Shown here one piece after another: positions 8,712 through 17,463 of a DNA stretch of 64,000 nucleotides. The notes below the pieces were generated by a model. The model had not been told where the DNA came from. It saw only the letters and a program-made list of their open reading frames with translations, and made no database searches. The translations under genes and the position numbers were made by a program. The stretch comes from Actinacidiphila yanglinensis. Lineage in GTDB: Bacteria > Actinomycetota > Actinomycetes > Streptomycetales > Streptomycetaceae. The first letter of the stretch is position 1. Every line of letters begins with the position of its first letter. The stretch spans positions 744,001 to 808,000 of the forward strand of contig NZ_FNVU01000001.1 in the NCBI RefSeq assembly GCF_900107965.1, in the 5' to 3' direction.

Positions 8712-10217
8712 ATGACGAGCAGCACCGAGGCCCCTCGTACCACCCCGCAGGTGGCGGTCAACGACATTGGCAACGAGGAAGCCTTCCTCGCCGCGATCGA
8801 CGAGACGATCAAGTACTTCAACGACGGCGACATCGTCGACGGCGTCATCGTGAAGGTCGACCGGGACGAGGTCCTGCTCGACATCGGTTACAAGACCGAA
8901 GGCGTCATCCCTTCCCGCGAGCTGTCGATCAAGCACGACGTCGACCCCAACGAGGTCGTTGCCGTGGGCGACGAGATCGAGGCGCTGGTCCTTCAGAAGG
9001 AGGACAAGGAAGGCCGCCTGATCCTCTCGAAGAAGCGCGCGCAGTACGAACGCGCGTGGGGCACCATCGAGAAGATCAAGGAAGAGGACGGCATCGTCAC
9101 CGGTACCGTCATCGAGGTCGTCAAGGGCGGCCTCATCCTCGACATCGGCCTGCGCGGCTTCCTGCCCGCGTCGCTGGTCGAGATGCGCCGGGTGCGCGAC
9201 CTCCAGCCGTACGTCGGCAAGGAGCTCGAGGCGAAGATCATCGAGCTGGACAAGAACCGCAACAACGTGGTCCTGTCCCGCCGCGCCTGGCTGGAGCAGA
9301 CCCAGAGCGAGGTCCGCCAGACCTTCCTCACCACCCTGCAGAAGGGTCAGGTGCGCTCCGGCGTCGTCTCCTCGATCGTCAACTTCGGTGCGTTCGTCGA
9401 CCTCGGCGGGGTCGACGGCCTGGTGCACGTCTCCGAGCTGTCCTGGAAGCACATCGACCACCCCTCCGAGGTCGTCGAGGTCGGCCAGGAGGTCACGGTC
9501 GAGGTCCTGGACGTCGACATGGACCGCGAGCGCGTCTCCCTGTCGCTGAAGGCGACCCAGGAAGACCCGTGGCAGCAGTTCGCCCGGACCCACCAGATCG
9601 GGCAGGTCGTGCCCGGCAAGGTCACCAAGCTCGTTCCGTTCGGTGCGTTCGTGCGCGTGGACGAGGGCATCGAGGGCCTGGTGCACATCTCCGAGCTGGC
9701 CGAGCGCCACGTGGAGATCCCCGAGCAGGTCGTCCAGGTCAACGACGAGATCTTCGTCAAGGTCATCGACATCGACCTGGAGCGCCGCCGGATCTCGCTG
9801 TCCCTCAAGCAGGCCAACGAGTCCTTCGGTGCCGACCCGGCCTCGGTCGAGTTCGACCCGACCCTGTACGGCATGGCCGCGTCCTACGACGACCAGGGCA
9901 ACTACATCTACCCCGAGGGCTTCGACCCCGAGACCAACGACTGGCTCGAGGGGTACGACAAGCAGCGCGAGGAGTGGGAGGGCCAGTACGCCACGGCCCA
10001 GACCCGCTTCGAGCAGCACCAGGCGCAGGTCATCAAGTCCCGCGAGGCCGACGAGCAGGCGGCGGCCGAGGCCGGCTCCGCCTCCCCGGCGGCGGCTGCG
10101 GGCGCCGGTGGCGGCGGTGGCTCGTACTCCTCGGAGTCCGAGGACAACAGCGGCGCCCTGGCGTCCGACGAGGCGCTCGCCGCACTGCGCGAGAAGCTCG
10201 CGGGCGGCCAGAGCTGA
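8712..10217 (+). CDS. rpsA: 30S ribosomal protein S1
   Basis: The product (501 aa) binds mRNA on the small ribosomal subunit. Four S1 OB-fold repeats are visible at about residues 36-105, 123-188, 209-277 and 294-363. Each has a pattern such as GVVSSIVNFGAFVDLGG and is followed by HVSELS/HISELA. This four-repeat form is normal for actinobacteria; six repeats occur in E. coli. The C-terminus is Ala/Gly-rich and acidic. The ATG is preceded by GGAG at 8698-8701. The gene stands alone, with its own promoter and a strong terminator. Confidence 0.97.
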   Translation: MTSSTEAPRTTPQVAVNDIGNEEAFLAAIDETIKYFNDGDIVDGVIVKVDRDEVLLDIGYKTEGVIPSRELSIKHDVDPNEVVAVGDEIEALVLQKEDKEGRLILSKKRAQYERAWGTIEKIKEEDGIVTGTVIEVVKGGLILDIGLRGFLPASLVEMRRVRDLQPYVGKELEAKIIELDKNRNNVVLSRRAWLEQTQSEVRQTFLTTLQKGQVRSGVVSSIVNFGAFVDLGGVDGLVHVSELSWKHIDHPSEVVEVGQEVTVEVLDVDMDRERVSLSLKATQEDPWQQFARTHQIGQVVPGKVTKLVPFGAFVRVDEGIEGLVHISELAERHVEIPEQVVQVNDEIFVKVIDIDLERRRISLSLKQANESFGADPASVEFDPTLYGMAASYDDQGNYIYPEGFDPETNDWLEGYDKQREEWEGQYATAQTRFEQHQAQVIKSREADEQAAAEAGSASPAAAAGAGGGGGSYSSESEDNSGALASDEALAALREKLAGGQS

Positions 10218-10253
10218 CGCACCGCTTCGGGCGCTCCGGCGCCCAGGGCATCC

Positions 10254-10291
10254 GGTGGGCCCGCACCCCTTCCCAGGGGTGCGGGCCCACC
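10254..10291 (+). terminator. Terminator hairpin of rpsA
   Basis: A perfect 17-bp stem, GGTGGGCCCGCACCCCT (10254-10270) with AGGGGTGCGGGCCCACC (10275-10291), has a TCCC loop. It lies 37 nt after the rpsA stop. There is no T-tract, which is common for Streptomyces terminators. Confidence 0.8.
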
Positions 10292-10511
10292 GCCGTTGGT
10301 AGGGGCGCGCGCCGTCGCGTCCTTCAGTCCGATGAACGACGGTTGCTCCCGTGAACGACGACGGCCCCGGCGTGTCGCGCCCGTGCCGGTACGGCGGCGC
10401 GCCAGAGGCCCGGCGCGGATCACGGCCGGAAAGCGGTTCGCCCGCCGCGACGGGAATGGCGGGCGGATACGGTTCGTTGTGGCTGACGAGGAGCAAGGGA
10501 GGACGATCACC

Positions 10512-11447
10512 GTGGCAGATCCGCAAGGGCTGTACGAGTACGTGCCGGGCGGCGCGGAAGCCGTCGACGAAGCGGTCGGCGACACCGGACCCGTCCTGCT
10601 GTACTACTTCGAGGGCTACATGGACGCCGGTGAGACCGGCCAGCAGATCTCCCAGCACCTGCTGGACCGGCTCGACAACCAGCTCATCGTGCGCTTCGAC
10701 GCCGACCGGCTCGTGGACTACCGTGCCCGCCGCCCCCTGATGACCTTCGAGCGCGACCACTGGTCGGCGTACGAGTCGCCCGGCATCGATCTCTACCTGG
10801 TGCGTGACACCACCGGCACCCCGTTCCTGCTGCTCACCGGCTCGGAGCCGGACGTGGAATGGGAGCGCTTCAGCGCGGCCGTCCTCCAGGTGATCGAGCG
10901 CCTCGGCGTCCGACTCGCCATCAACTTCCACGGCATCCCCATGGGCGTCCCGCACACCCGCCCGGTCGGCCTGACCCCGCACGGCAACCGGGTCGACCTC
11001 ATGCCCGGGCACCGCGCATGGTTCGAGGAGGCCCAAGTCCCCGGCAGCGCCGCCTCCCTGATCGAGCTGCGGCTCGCCGAGGCCGGCCGTGACGTGCTCG
11101 GCGTCGCCGCCCACGTGCCGCACTACCTCGCGCGTTCGCCCTACCCCGACGCGGCGCTCGCCGTGCTGGAGACCGTCACCGCCGCGACCGGGCTGGTGCT
11201 CCCCGACATCGCGCACGCCCTGCGCCGCGAGGCCCACACCGTGCGGGTCGAGATCGACCGCCAGGTCGCCGAGGGCGACGGCGAACTCGTCTCCGTCGTC
11301 CGCGGGTTGGAGAGCCAGTACGACGCGGTGGCCGGCTCCCAGAGCCGCGAGAGCCTGATCGCCGAGCCCGTCGACCTCCCCTCCGCGGATGATCTCGCCG
11401 CCGAGTTCGAACGTTTCCTGGCCGACCAGGAAGACGACGGCCGCTGA
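10512..11447 (+). CDS. PAC2 family protein
   Basis: The product (311 aa) belongs to the PAC2 family, related to proteasome assembly chaperone 2. In actinobacteria these are conserved cytoplasmic proteins of unknown function and may relate to the Pup-proteasome system. Seen here are DGxxDAGE-like residues ([14 protein letters not shown]) and [14 protein letters not shown] in the middle. The frame is open from 10296. The GTG at 10512 is chosen because GGGAGG precedes it by 8-9 nt and [14 protein letters not shown] matches the usual N-terminus. Confidence 0.88.
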   Translation: MADPQGLYEYVPGGAEAVDEAVGDTGPVLLYYFEGYMDAGETGQQISQHLLDRLDNQLIVRFDADRLVDYRARRPLMTFERDHWSAYESPGIDLYLVRDTTGTPFLLLTGSEPDVEWERFSAAVLQVIERLGVRLAINFHGIPMGVPHTRPVGLTPHGNRVDLMPGHRAWFEEAQVPGSAASLIELRLAEAGRDVLGVAAHVPHYLARSPYPDAALAVLETVTAATGLVLPDIAHALRREAHTVRVEIDRQVAEGDGELVSVVRGLESQYDAVAGSQSRESLIAEPVDLPSADDLAAEFERFLADQEDDGR

Positions 11448-11474
11448 TTCCTTCGGGGTGGGGTGCCCCTGACC

Positions 11475-11735
11475 CTCCGGGGTGCCCCTGTCCGCCGGTT
11501 GAGGGACCACCTGCCGGTGGTGGGTTGCGGCCCTGACCCTCCAGGGTGCCCCGTCCTGTGAGTTGCGGGACCTTGCGGTCCGGCTGTGGTTGTTCGCGCA
11601 GTTCCCCGCGCCCCTTGGTGGTTGCCCTCTTTTCGCGGAGGGAGCCGCACATACCCAGGGGCGCGGGGAACTGCGCGCTCAGCAGGCCACCGCCAGGTGG
11701 TCCCTGAACCGGCAGGACGGGGCACCCCGGGGGGT
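11475..11735. repeat. Nested inverted-repeat element between PAC2 gene and coaE
   Basis: A perfect 21-bp inverted repeat has arms 11595-11615 and 11657-11677 with core GCAGTTCCCCGCGCCCC. It encloses a 41-nt loop that can itself pair (CCCTC with GAGGG). Outside it, imperfect arms near 11479-11520 (CCGGTTGAGGGACCACCTG) and 11684-11729 (its approximate complement) extend the structure to about 250 bp. The core motif is common between Streptomyces genes. It probably acts as a terminator for the upstream gene, but that is inference. Confidence 0.8.
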
Positions 11736-11739
11736 CCCG

Positions 11740-11745
11740 TAGGCT
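11740..11745 (+). promoter_or_regulatory. Predicted -10 box for a leaderless coaE transcript
   Basis: TAGGCT ends 6 nt before the coaE ATG, and there is no Shine-Dalgarno sequence between them. Transcription would start at or next to the start codon. No good -35 is visible. Confidence 0.45.
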
Positions 11746-11751
11746 CCAGCC

Positions 11752-12363
11752 ATGCTGATCGTGGGACTCACTGGTGGAATCGGCGCCGGGAAGAGCGAGG
11801 TAACGCGGCTGCTCGGGTCGTACGGGGCGACCGTGATCGACTCCGACCGGATCGCGCGGGAGGTGGTGGAACCGGGTACGCCCGGACTCGCCGCCGTGGT
11901 CGAGGAGTTCGGCCCGGACGTGCTCGCGCAGGACGGCACCCTGGACCGCCCGCGGCTCGGCGCGATCGTCTTCGCCGACGAGGACCGCCGCAGGGCGCTC
12001 AACGCGATCGTGCACCCGCTCGTCGCGCGCCGCTCCGCCGAACTCCAGCAGGCCGCGGGCCCGGACGCGATCGTCGTGCACGACGTCCCCCTGCTCACCG
12101 AGAACGGCCTCGCGCCGCGCTACGAGCTGATCGTCGTCGTGGACGCCTCGCCCGCGACCCAAGTCGACCGGTTGGTACGCCGGCGCGGCATGGCCGAGGC
12201 GGAGGCCCGCTCGCGGATGGCCGCGCAGGCCACCCGCGAGGAGCGGCTCGCGATCGCGGACCTGGTGATCGACAACGACGGCCCGCTGGACGCCCTCGAA
12301 CCGCAGGTGCGGCAGGTCTGGCGGCAGCTGTGCGACCGCGCGGCGGCACCCACCATGGAATAG
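11752..12363 (+). CDS. coaE: Dephospho-CoA kinase
   Basis: The product (203 aa) catalyses the last step of coenzyme A synthesis, phosphorylating the 3'-OH of dephospho-CoA. The P-loop is [13 protein letters not shown] at residues 4-16. [16 protein letters not shown] is the family's conserved acidic motif, followed by HPLVARR and [11 protein letters not shown]. The length is typical for the short, single-domain form; mycobacterial CoaE carries an extra C-terminal domain that is absent here. No ribosome binding site precedes the ATG. Confidence 0.96.
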   Translation: MLIVGLTGGIGAGKSEVTRLLGSYGATVIDSDRIAREVVEPGTPGLAAVVEEFGPDVLAQDGTLDRPRLGAIVFADEDRRRALNAIVHPLVARRSAELQQAAGPDAIVVHDVPLLTENGLAPRYELIVVVDASPATQVDRLVRRRGMAEAEARSRMAAQATREERLAIADLVIDNDGPLDALEPQVRQVWRQLCDRAAAPTME

Positions 12364-12479
12364 CGCATCCGGCAGCGGGGGGCCGGCGGCGCCGCGGGAA
12401 TGCGGTTGCCGCCGGTTGTGTTGGGTATGTCTGTCCAGACGATCACTCGTCACGTGTGCCCGATTCCAGGGAGGCGGCC

Positions 12480-12845
12480 TTGCCCGAGCGGTCCCCGGAA
12501 ACCTTTGTCATCGACTACCGCGCCGCGGAGCAACTGCTGGGTGCCCGCGACCCGCGCGGCGCCGTCAAGCTGCTCGACCCGCTGGTCTCCGCCCACCCGG
12601 AGAACACCGCGGCCCGCCTGCTGCGCGCCCGCGCGTTCTTCGCCGCGGCCCAACTGCGCCCGGCCGAGCTCGAGTTCCAGATCGTTCTCGAACGGGAACC
12701 CGACAACGCCTTCGCGCACTTCGCGCTCGCCCGTACGCTGGAACGCGCCAATCGCTCTACCGAGGCCCAGCGACACTTCCGTCTTGCCGCCGCGCTCGAC
12801 CCGCGCCCCGACTACCTCGCCGCTGCCCGCTTCGACGCGAACTGA
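12480..12845 (+). CDS. Tetratricopeptide repeat protein
   Basis: The product (121 aa) is a small, soluble, all-helical protein with about three TPR units. AARLLRARAFFAAAQLRPAE and AHFALARTLERANRSTEAQ show the alternating small and large residues of TPR helices. It has no signal peptide or enzymatic domain and probably mediates protein contacts; no partner is known. The TTG at 12480 is chosen because AGGGAGG lies 5 nt upstream and the protein then starts near the family's SPETFVIDYRAAEQLL. An in-frame GTG at 12456 is the alternative. Confidence 0.82.
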   Translation: MPERSPETFVIDYRAAEQLLGARDPRGAVKLLDPLVSAHPENTAARLLRARAFFAAAQLRPAELEFQIVLEREPDNAFAHFALARTLERANRSTEAQRHFRLAAALDPRPDYLAAARFDAN

Positions 12846-12875
12846 CCTACTGCCCTGTCGAGAGGGGCCCGGGAG

Positions 12876-13814
12876 ATGGAAGTCGTCGTCGTCCTTGTGA
12901 TCATCCTCGCCGTCGTCGGTGCGATCGGCCTGATGAGCAGCCTCAGGGTGGTCAAGCAGTACGAACGCGGGGTGATCTACCGGTTCGGCCGGGTCAACGC
13001 GCTGCCCAAGGAGCCCGGCCCGCGCATGCTGGTCCCCTTCGTGGACCGGATGACGAAGGTCAACATGCAGGTCGTCACCATGCCGGTGCCCGCGCAGGAC
13101 GGCATCACCCGCGACAACGTCTCGGTACGCGTCGACGCGGTGCTGTACTTCCGCGTGATCGACCCGATCCGGGCCACCGTGGACGTGCAGAACTACCAGT
13201 TCGCCATGCTCCAGGTCGCCCAGACCTCGCTGCGCTCCATCATCGGCAAGAGTGACCTGGACGACCTGCTGTCCGGGCGGGAGCGGCTGCACGAGGGACT
13301 GGAGCTCATGCTGTCGACGCCCGCCACCGGCTGGGGCGTGCACATCGACCGGGTCGAGATCAAGGACGTGGCGCTGCCGGAGTCCATGAAGCGGTCCATG
13401 GCCCGGCAGGCCGAGGCCGACCGGGAGCGGCGGGCCCGCATCATCACCGCCGACGGCGAGTTCCAGGCGTCGCAGAAGCTGTCGGAGGCGGCCAGGACCA
13501 TGGACGCCAACCCGTCGGCCCTGCAACTGCGGCTGCTGCAGACCGTGGTGGAGGTGGCCGCGGAGAAGAACTCCACGCTCGTCATGCCGTTCCCGGTGGA
13601 GATGCTGCGGTTCTTCGACCGGGCGGCGGGCGGGTCGGGCGCGGCGGAGCAGGACCCGGCGGGCGCCGCGGCACCCGCCGCGGCACCGGCACCCGCGCCC
13701 GAGGTGGCCGCGGAGACCGAGCCGGCCGCTCTCGCCGAGCCCGACGCCCCGGCCGAACTGCCCCGCGCCGCCGGCCAGCCGCAGATCCCCGACCCGCGCA
13801 GCTCCGAGGAGTAG
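12876..13814 (+). CDS. SPFH/band 7 (slipin-type) membrane protein
   Basis: The product (312 aa) has one N-terminal membrane segment (residues 2-19) followed by an SPFH domain: LRVVKQYERGVIYRFGRV, VRVDAVLYFRVIDP and AQTSLRSIIG are typical of stomatin/slipin proteins. A coiled segment rich in R/E follows, then an Ala/Pro-rich tail. Such proteins assemble in membrane microdomains and often work with NfeD proteins, but no NfeD gene is next to it. The start follows 30 nt after the TPR gene, so the two may be cotranscribed. Confidence 0.88.
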   Translation: MEVVVVLVIILAVVGAIGLMSSLRVVKQYERGVIYRFGRVNALPKEPGPRMLVPFVDRMTKVNMQVVTMPVPAQDGITRDNVSVRVDAVLYFRVIDPIRATVDVQNYQFAMLQVAQTSLRSIIGKSDLDDLLSGRERLHEGLELMLSTPATGWGVHIDRVEIKDVALPESMKRSMARQAEADRERRARIITADGEFQASQKLSEAARTMDANPSALQLRLLQTVVEVAAEKNSTLVMPFPVEMLRFFDRAAGGSGAAEQDPAGAAAPAAAPAPAPEVAAETEPAALAEPDAPAELPRAAGQPQIPDPRSSEE

Positions 13815-13877
13815 CCGGCGCCACCGGCGTGACGGGTCCGCGGCCCGCGCCCCCGTTCCGGCCTGCCCCAGGGCCGG

Positions 13878-14405
13878 TCAGAACAGCGGCGCGGGCAGCA
13901 CTCCTTCCAGCGCCAGCAGCGTCCGCTTGATCTCCAGGCCGCCGCCGAAGCCGCCTATGCCGCCGCTGCTCTCGATCACCCGGTGACAGGGCACCACCAC
14001 CGGCAGCGGGTTCGACCCCATCGCCGTGCCCACCGCCCGGGCCGCGCCCGGCTCGCCCACCCGGTCCGCGAGGTCCTGGTACCCCACTACCGAGCCGTAC
14101 GGCACGCCCGTGGCCAGCTCGCGCAGTACCCGGCGGTTGAAGCCGGTGGTCAGCGACCAGTCCAGCGGCAGGTCGAACTCCTTCAGCTCTCCGGCGAAGT
14201 AGGCGTCCCACTGCCGCGTCACCGGCGCCAGCCGCTCCGCGTCCTCCACCGCCACGCAGCCGAGCCGCCGCTCCAGCGCCTTCACCTCCCGCGCCACCGT
14301 TTCCGGACCGGCCCGGAACGCCACCAGCACCAGCCCCTGGCCGCTGCACGCCGCCATCAGCGGGCCCACCGCCGTCTCCCGCACCACCCAGGCCACCTCG
14401 TCCAT
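13878..14405 (-). CDS. ogt: Methylated-DNA--protein-cysteine methyltransferase
   Basis: The product (175 aa) repairs O6-alkylguanine by transferring the alkyl group to its own cysteine. The active site PCHRVI is present, with the conserved Asn-rich lead-in GSNPLPVVV and the preceding helix GTAMGSN. The helix-turn-helix region is [26 protein letters not shown]. There is no Ada-like N-terminal domain. The gene is convergent with the SPFH gene and divergent from uvrB, so repair genes are grouped here. Confidence 0.94.
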   Translation of the reverse strand: MDEVAWVVRETAVGPLMAACSGQGLVLVAFRAGPETVAREVKALERRLGCVAVEDAERLAPVTRQWDAYFAGELKEFDLPLDWSLTTGFNRRVLRELATGVPYGSVVGYQDLADRVGEPGAARAVGTAMGSNPLPVVVPCHRVIESSGGIGGFGGGLEIKRTLLALEGVLPAPLF

Positions 14406-14522
14406 GCCCCCACGCTAGCCCCCGGGTCCGACAACGCCCCCCGTCACCGTAAAGTCGCAGGTCAGAAGCGGTCTGGACGGTCGCCGCGGGTGGAGCGGAC
14501 CGTGATTGTCACAGGGGAGCCG

Positions 14523-14528
14523 TACGGT
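14523..14528 (+). promoter_or_regulatory. Predicted -10 box for uvrB (possibly leaderless)
   Basis: TACGGT ends 6 nt before the uvrB ATG. AGGGGAG at 14513-14519 is too far (15 nt) to be an efficient ribosome binding site for that start. This suggests a leaderless mRNA. No clear LexA box is present. Confidence 0.35.
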
Positions 14529-14534
14529 GGTGTC

Positions 14535-16631
14535 ATGCGGCCCGTTTCAGACATCGAACGCACTGTGGCGCCTTTCGAGGTCGTCAGTCCCTACCAGCCC
14601 AGCGGCGACCAGCCGGCGGCGATCGACGACCTCGAGCGCCGGATCCGTGCCGGCGAGCAGGACGTCGTGCTCCTCGGCGCCACCGGCACGGGCAAGTCGG
14701 CGACCACCGCGTGGATGATCGAGCGGCTCCAGCGCCCCACGCTGGTGATGGCCCCGAACAAGACACTGGCCGCCCAGCTGGCCAACGAGTTCCGCGAGCT
14801 GCTGCCGAACAACGCGGTCGAGTACTTCGTGTCGTACTACGACTACTACCAGCCGGAGGCGTACGTCCCGCAGACGGACACCTACATCGAGAAGGACTCC
14901 TCGATCAACGAGGAGGTGGAGCGGCTGCGCCACTCCGCGACGAACTCGCTGCTCACCCGCAGGGACGTCATCGTGGTCGCCTCCGTCTCCTGCATCTACG
15001 GCCTGGGCACCCCGCAGGAGTACATCGACCGGATGGTCCGGCTCAAGGTCGGCGACGTGATCGACCGCGACCGGCTGCTGCGCAAGTTCGTCGACATCCA
15101 GTACACGCGCAACGACCTGGCGTTCACCCGCGGCACCTTCCGGGTCCGCGGCGACACCGTCGAGATCTTCCCGGTCTACGAGCAGCTGGCCGTCCGCATC
15201 GAGATGTTCGGCGACGAGATCGAGGCGCTGTACACCCTGCACCCGCTCACCGGTGAAGTGATCACCGAGGACGAGCAGGTCTACGTCTTCCCCGCGACGC
15301 ACTACGTGGCGGGACCCGAGCGCATGGAGCGGGCCATCGCCGGGATCGAGCACGAGCTGGAGGACCAGCTCGCTCTGCTGGAGAAACAGGGCAAGCTGCT
15401 GGAGGCCCAGCGGCTGCGGATGCGGACCACCTACGACATCGAGATGATGCGGCAGATCGGCACCTGCTCCGGCATCGAGAACTACTCGCGGCACATCGAC
15501 GGCCGCGGCCCCGGCTCCGCCCCCAACACCCTCATCGACTACTTCCCCGAGGACTTCCTGCTGGTCATCGACGAGTCGCACAACACCGTGCCGCAGATCG
15601 GCGCGATGTACGAGGGCGACGCGTCCCGCAAGCGCACCCTGGTCGACCACGGCTTCCGGCTGCCCTCCGCGATGGACAACCGGCCGCTGAAGTGGGAGGA
15701 GTTCCTGACCCGGGTCGGCCAGAAGGTGTACCTGTCGGCGACCCCCGGGCCGTACGAACTCTCCCGCGGGGACGGGGTGGTCGAGCAGATCATCCGGCCG
15801 ACCGGGCTGATCGACCCCGAGGTCGTGGTCAAGCCCACGGAGGGCCAGATCGACGACCTGGTGCACGAGATCCGGGTGCGCGCCGAGAAGGACGAGCGGG
15901 TCCTGGTCACCACCCTGACCAAGAAGATGGCCGAGGACCTCACCGACTACCTGCTGGAGCTCGGCATCCAGGTGCGCTACCTGCACAGCGACATCGACAC
16001 CCTGCGCCGGGTGGAGCTGCTGCAGGAGCTGCGCTCGGGCGAGTTCGACGTCCTGGTGGGCATCAACCTGCTGCGTGAGGGCCTGGACCTGCCCGAGGTG
16101 TCGCTGGTGGCGATCCTCGACGCGGACAAGGAGGGCTTCCTGCGCTCGGGCACCTCCCTGATCCAGACCATCGGCCGCGCCGCCCGTAACGTCTCCGGCC
16201 AGGTGCACATGTACGCCGACCGCATCACCCCGGCGATGGAGAAGGCCATCGACGAGACCAACCGGCGCCGGGAGAAGCAGATCGCGTACAACACCGAGCG
16301 GGGCATCGACCCGCAGCCGCTGCGCAAGAAGATCGCCGGCATCCTGGACTCCTTCGCCCGCGAGGAGGCCGACACGCAGGAGCTGCTGGGCTCCGGGCGG
16401 CAGCGCTCGCGCGGCAAGGCGCCGGTGCCGGGCCTGGCCGGGAAGGGCGGCGAGAAGCGCGCGACGGCGGCGCTGCCCGCCGAGGAGCTGGCCGACCTCA
16501 TCGCCGAGCTCACCCAGCAGATGCACACCGCGGCCGGCGAGTTGAAGTTCGAGGTCGCCGCCCGGCTCAGGGACGAGCTGGGGGACCTGAAGAAGGAGCT
16601 GCGGCAGATGCGCGAGGCGGGGATCGCGTAG
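14535..16631 (+). CDS. uvrB: UvrABC system protein B
   Basis: The product (698 aa) is the damage-verifying helicase of nucleotide excision repair. It has Walker [11 protein letters not shown] near residue 44, the beta-hairpin signature [12 protein letters not shown], helicase motif II DESH, and motif [13 protein letters not shown]-terminal UVR domain ([19 protein letters not shown]) binds UvrC. The frame is open upstream from 13983. The ATG at 14535 is chosen because [24 protein letters not shown] is the usual streptomycete N-terminus. uvrA and uvrC lie 6 and 10 kb downstream on the same strand. Confidence 0.97.
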   Translation: MRPVSDIERTVAPFEVVSPYQPSGDQPAAIDDLERRIRAGEQDVVLLGATGTGKSATTAWMIERLQRPTLVMAPNKTLAAQLANEFRELLPNNAVEYFVSYYDYYQPEAYVPQTDTYIEKDSSINEEVERLRHSATNSLLTRRDVIVVASVSCIYGLGTPQEYIDRMVRLKVGDVIDRDRLLRKFVDIQYTRNDLAFTRGTFRVRGDTVEIFPVYEQLAVRIEMFGDEIEALYTLHPLTGEVITEDEQVYVFPATHYVAGPERMERAIAGIEHELEDQLALLEKQGKLLEAQRLRMRTTYDIEMMRQIGTCSGIENYSRHIDGRGPGSAPNTLIDYFPEDFLLVIDESHNTVPQIGAMYEGDASRKRTLVDHGFRLPSAMDNRPLKWEEFLTRVGQKVYLSATPGPYELSRGDGVVEQIIRPTGLIDPEVVVKPTEGQIDDLVHEIRVRAEKDERVLVTTLTKKMAEDLTDYLLELGIQVRYLHSDIDTLRRVELLQELRSGEFDVLVGINLLREGLDLPEVSLVAILDADKEGFLRSGTSLIQTIGRAARNVSGQVHMYADRITPAMEKAIDETNRRREKQIAYNTERGIDPQPLRKKIAGILDSFAREEADTQELLGSGRQRSRGKAPVPGLAGKGGEKRATAALPAEELADLIAELTQQMHTAAGELKFEVAARLRDELGDLKKELRQMREAGIA

Positions 16632-16802
16632 CGGACGGCCCGCCGCTGACGCTCCGTCGGAATCCCGCGGCCAGGAATCGGAATCCCGCCGTGACGAACC
16701 GGGATACCGTGCGGCGGCGTCTTGTTATGGTGCGGGCACGACGTTCCGTGCCGGAGCCGCGCACGAAGCAGCGGGACCACAGCGGGTGAGAGGGGACAGC
16801 GC

Positions 16803-17381
16803 GTGACGGTCAACATGACCAAGGGCCAGAAGATCAGCCTGAGCAAGGCTGACGGGGGAACGCTGACCGCGGTCAGGATGGGGCTGGGCTGGCAGGCCGC
16901 ACCGCGCCGGGGCCTGTTCGGCAGCCGCACCCGTGAGATCGACCTCGACGCCTCCGCGGTGCTCTTCGCCGACAACCAGCCCGTCGACGTGGTGTTCTTC
17001 CGCCACCTGACCAGCGACGACGGCTCGGTCCGGCACACCGGCGACAACCTCGTCGGCGGTGCGGGGCAGGGCGGCGACGACGAGTCGATCATCGTCGACC
17101 TCCAGCGCGTCCCGGTGCACGTCGACCAGATCGTCTTCACCGTCAACTCCTTCACCGGCCAGACCTTCGCCGAGGTGCAGAACGCGTTCTGCCGGCTGGT
17201 GGACGAGACCAACGGCCAGGAGCTCGCCCGCTACACCCTCACCGGTGGCGGCCCGTACACCGCGCAGATCATGGCGAAGGTGCAGCGCGGTACCGGCGGC
17301 TGGTCGATGACCGCGATCGGCACCCCGGCCAACGGCCGGACGTTCCAGGACCTGATCCCGGCCATACTGCCCGCCCTGTAG
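16803..17381 (+). CDS. TerD family stress protein
   Basis: The product (192 aa) is a TerD-type calcium-binding protein of the tellurite/general stress response. It begins VTVNMTKGQKISLSK and contains DLDASAVLF and HTGDNLVGGAGQGGDDE, the acidic calcium-binding motif (DNxxG...GDDE) of the family. The GTG at 16803 has GAGAGGGG just upstream. The next gene is a second, divergent TerD-like protein and a TerC gene follows, so the three form a Ter module. Confidence 0.92.
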   Translation: MTVNMTKGQKISLSKADGGTLTAVRMGLGWQAAPRRGLFGSRTREIDLDASAVLFADNQPVDVVFFRHLTSDDGSVRHTGDNLVGGAGQGGDDESIIVDLQRVPVHVDQIVFTVNSFTGQTFAEVQNAFCRLVDETNGQELARYTLTGGGPYTAQIMAKVQRGTGGWSMTAIGTPANGRTFQDLIPAILPAL

Positions 17382-17463
17382 GGGTGGGGCCGCGGCCCGG
17401 GCGGACCGGGCCGCGGCGCACAGACGGACAAGCGGAGCAACGGAAAAGCAGGGGGCGGCTGGC

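Noticed and set aside
8709-11510. A 933-codon open frame antisense to rpsA and the PAC2 gene, and similar long antisense frames across the window
   Set aside because: In DNA this GC-rich, antisense frames opposite real genes lack stops. Their translations are low-complexity and show no family motif.
14406-14534. LexA/SOS box before uvrB
   Set aside because: No GAAC-N4-GTTC-like palindrome is present upstream of the start.
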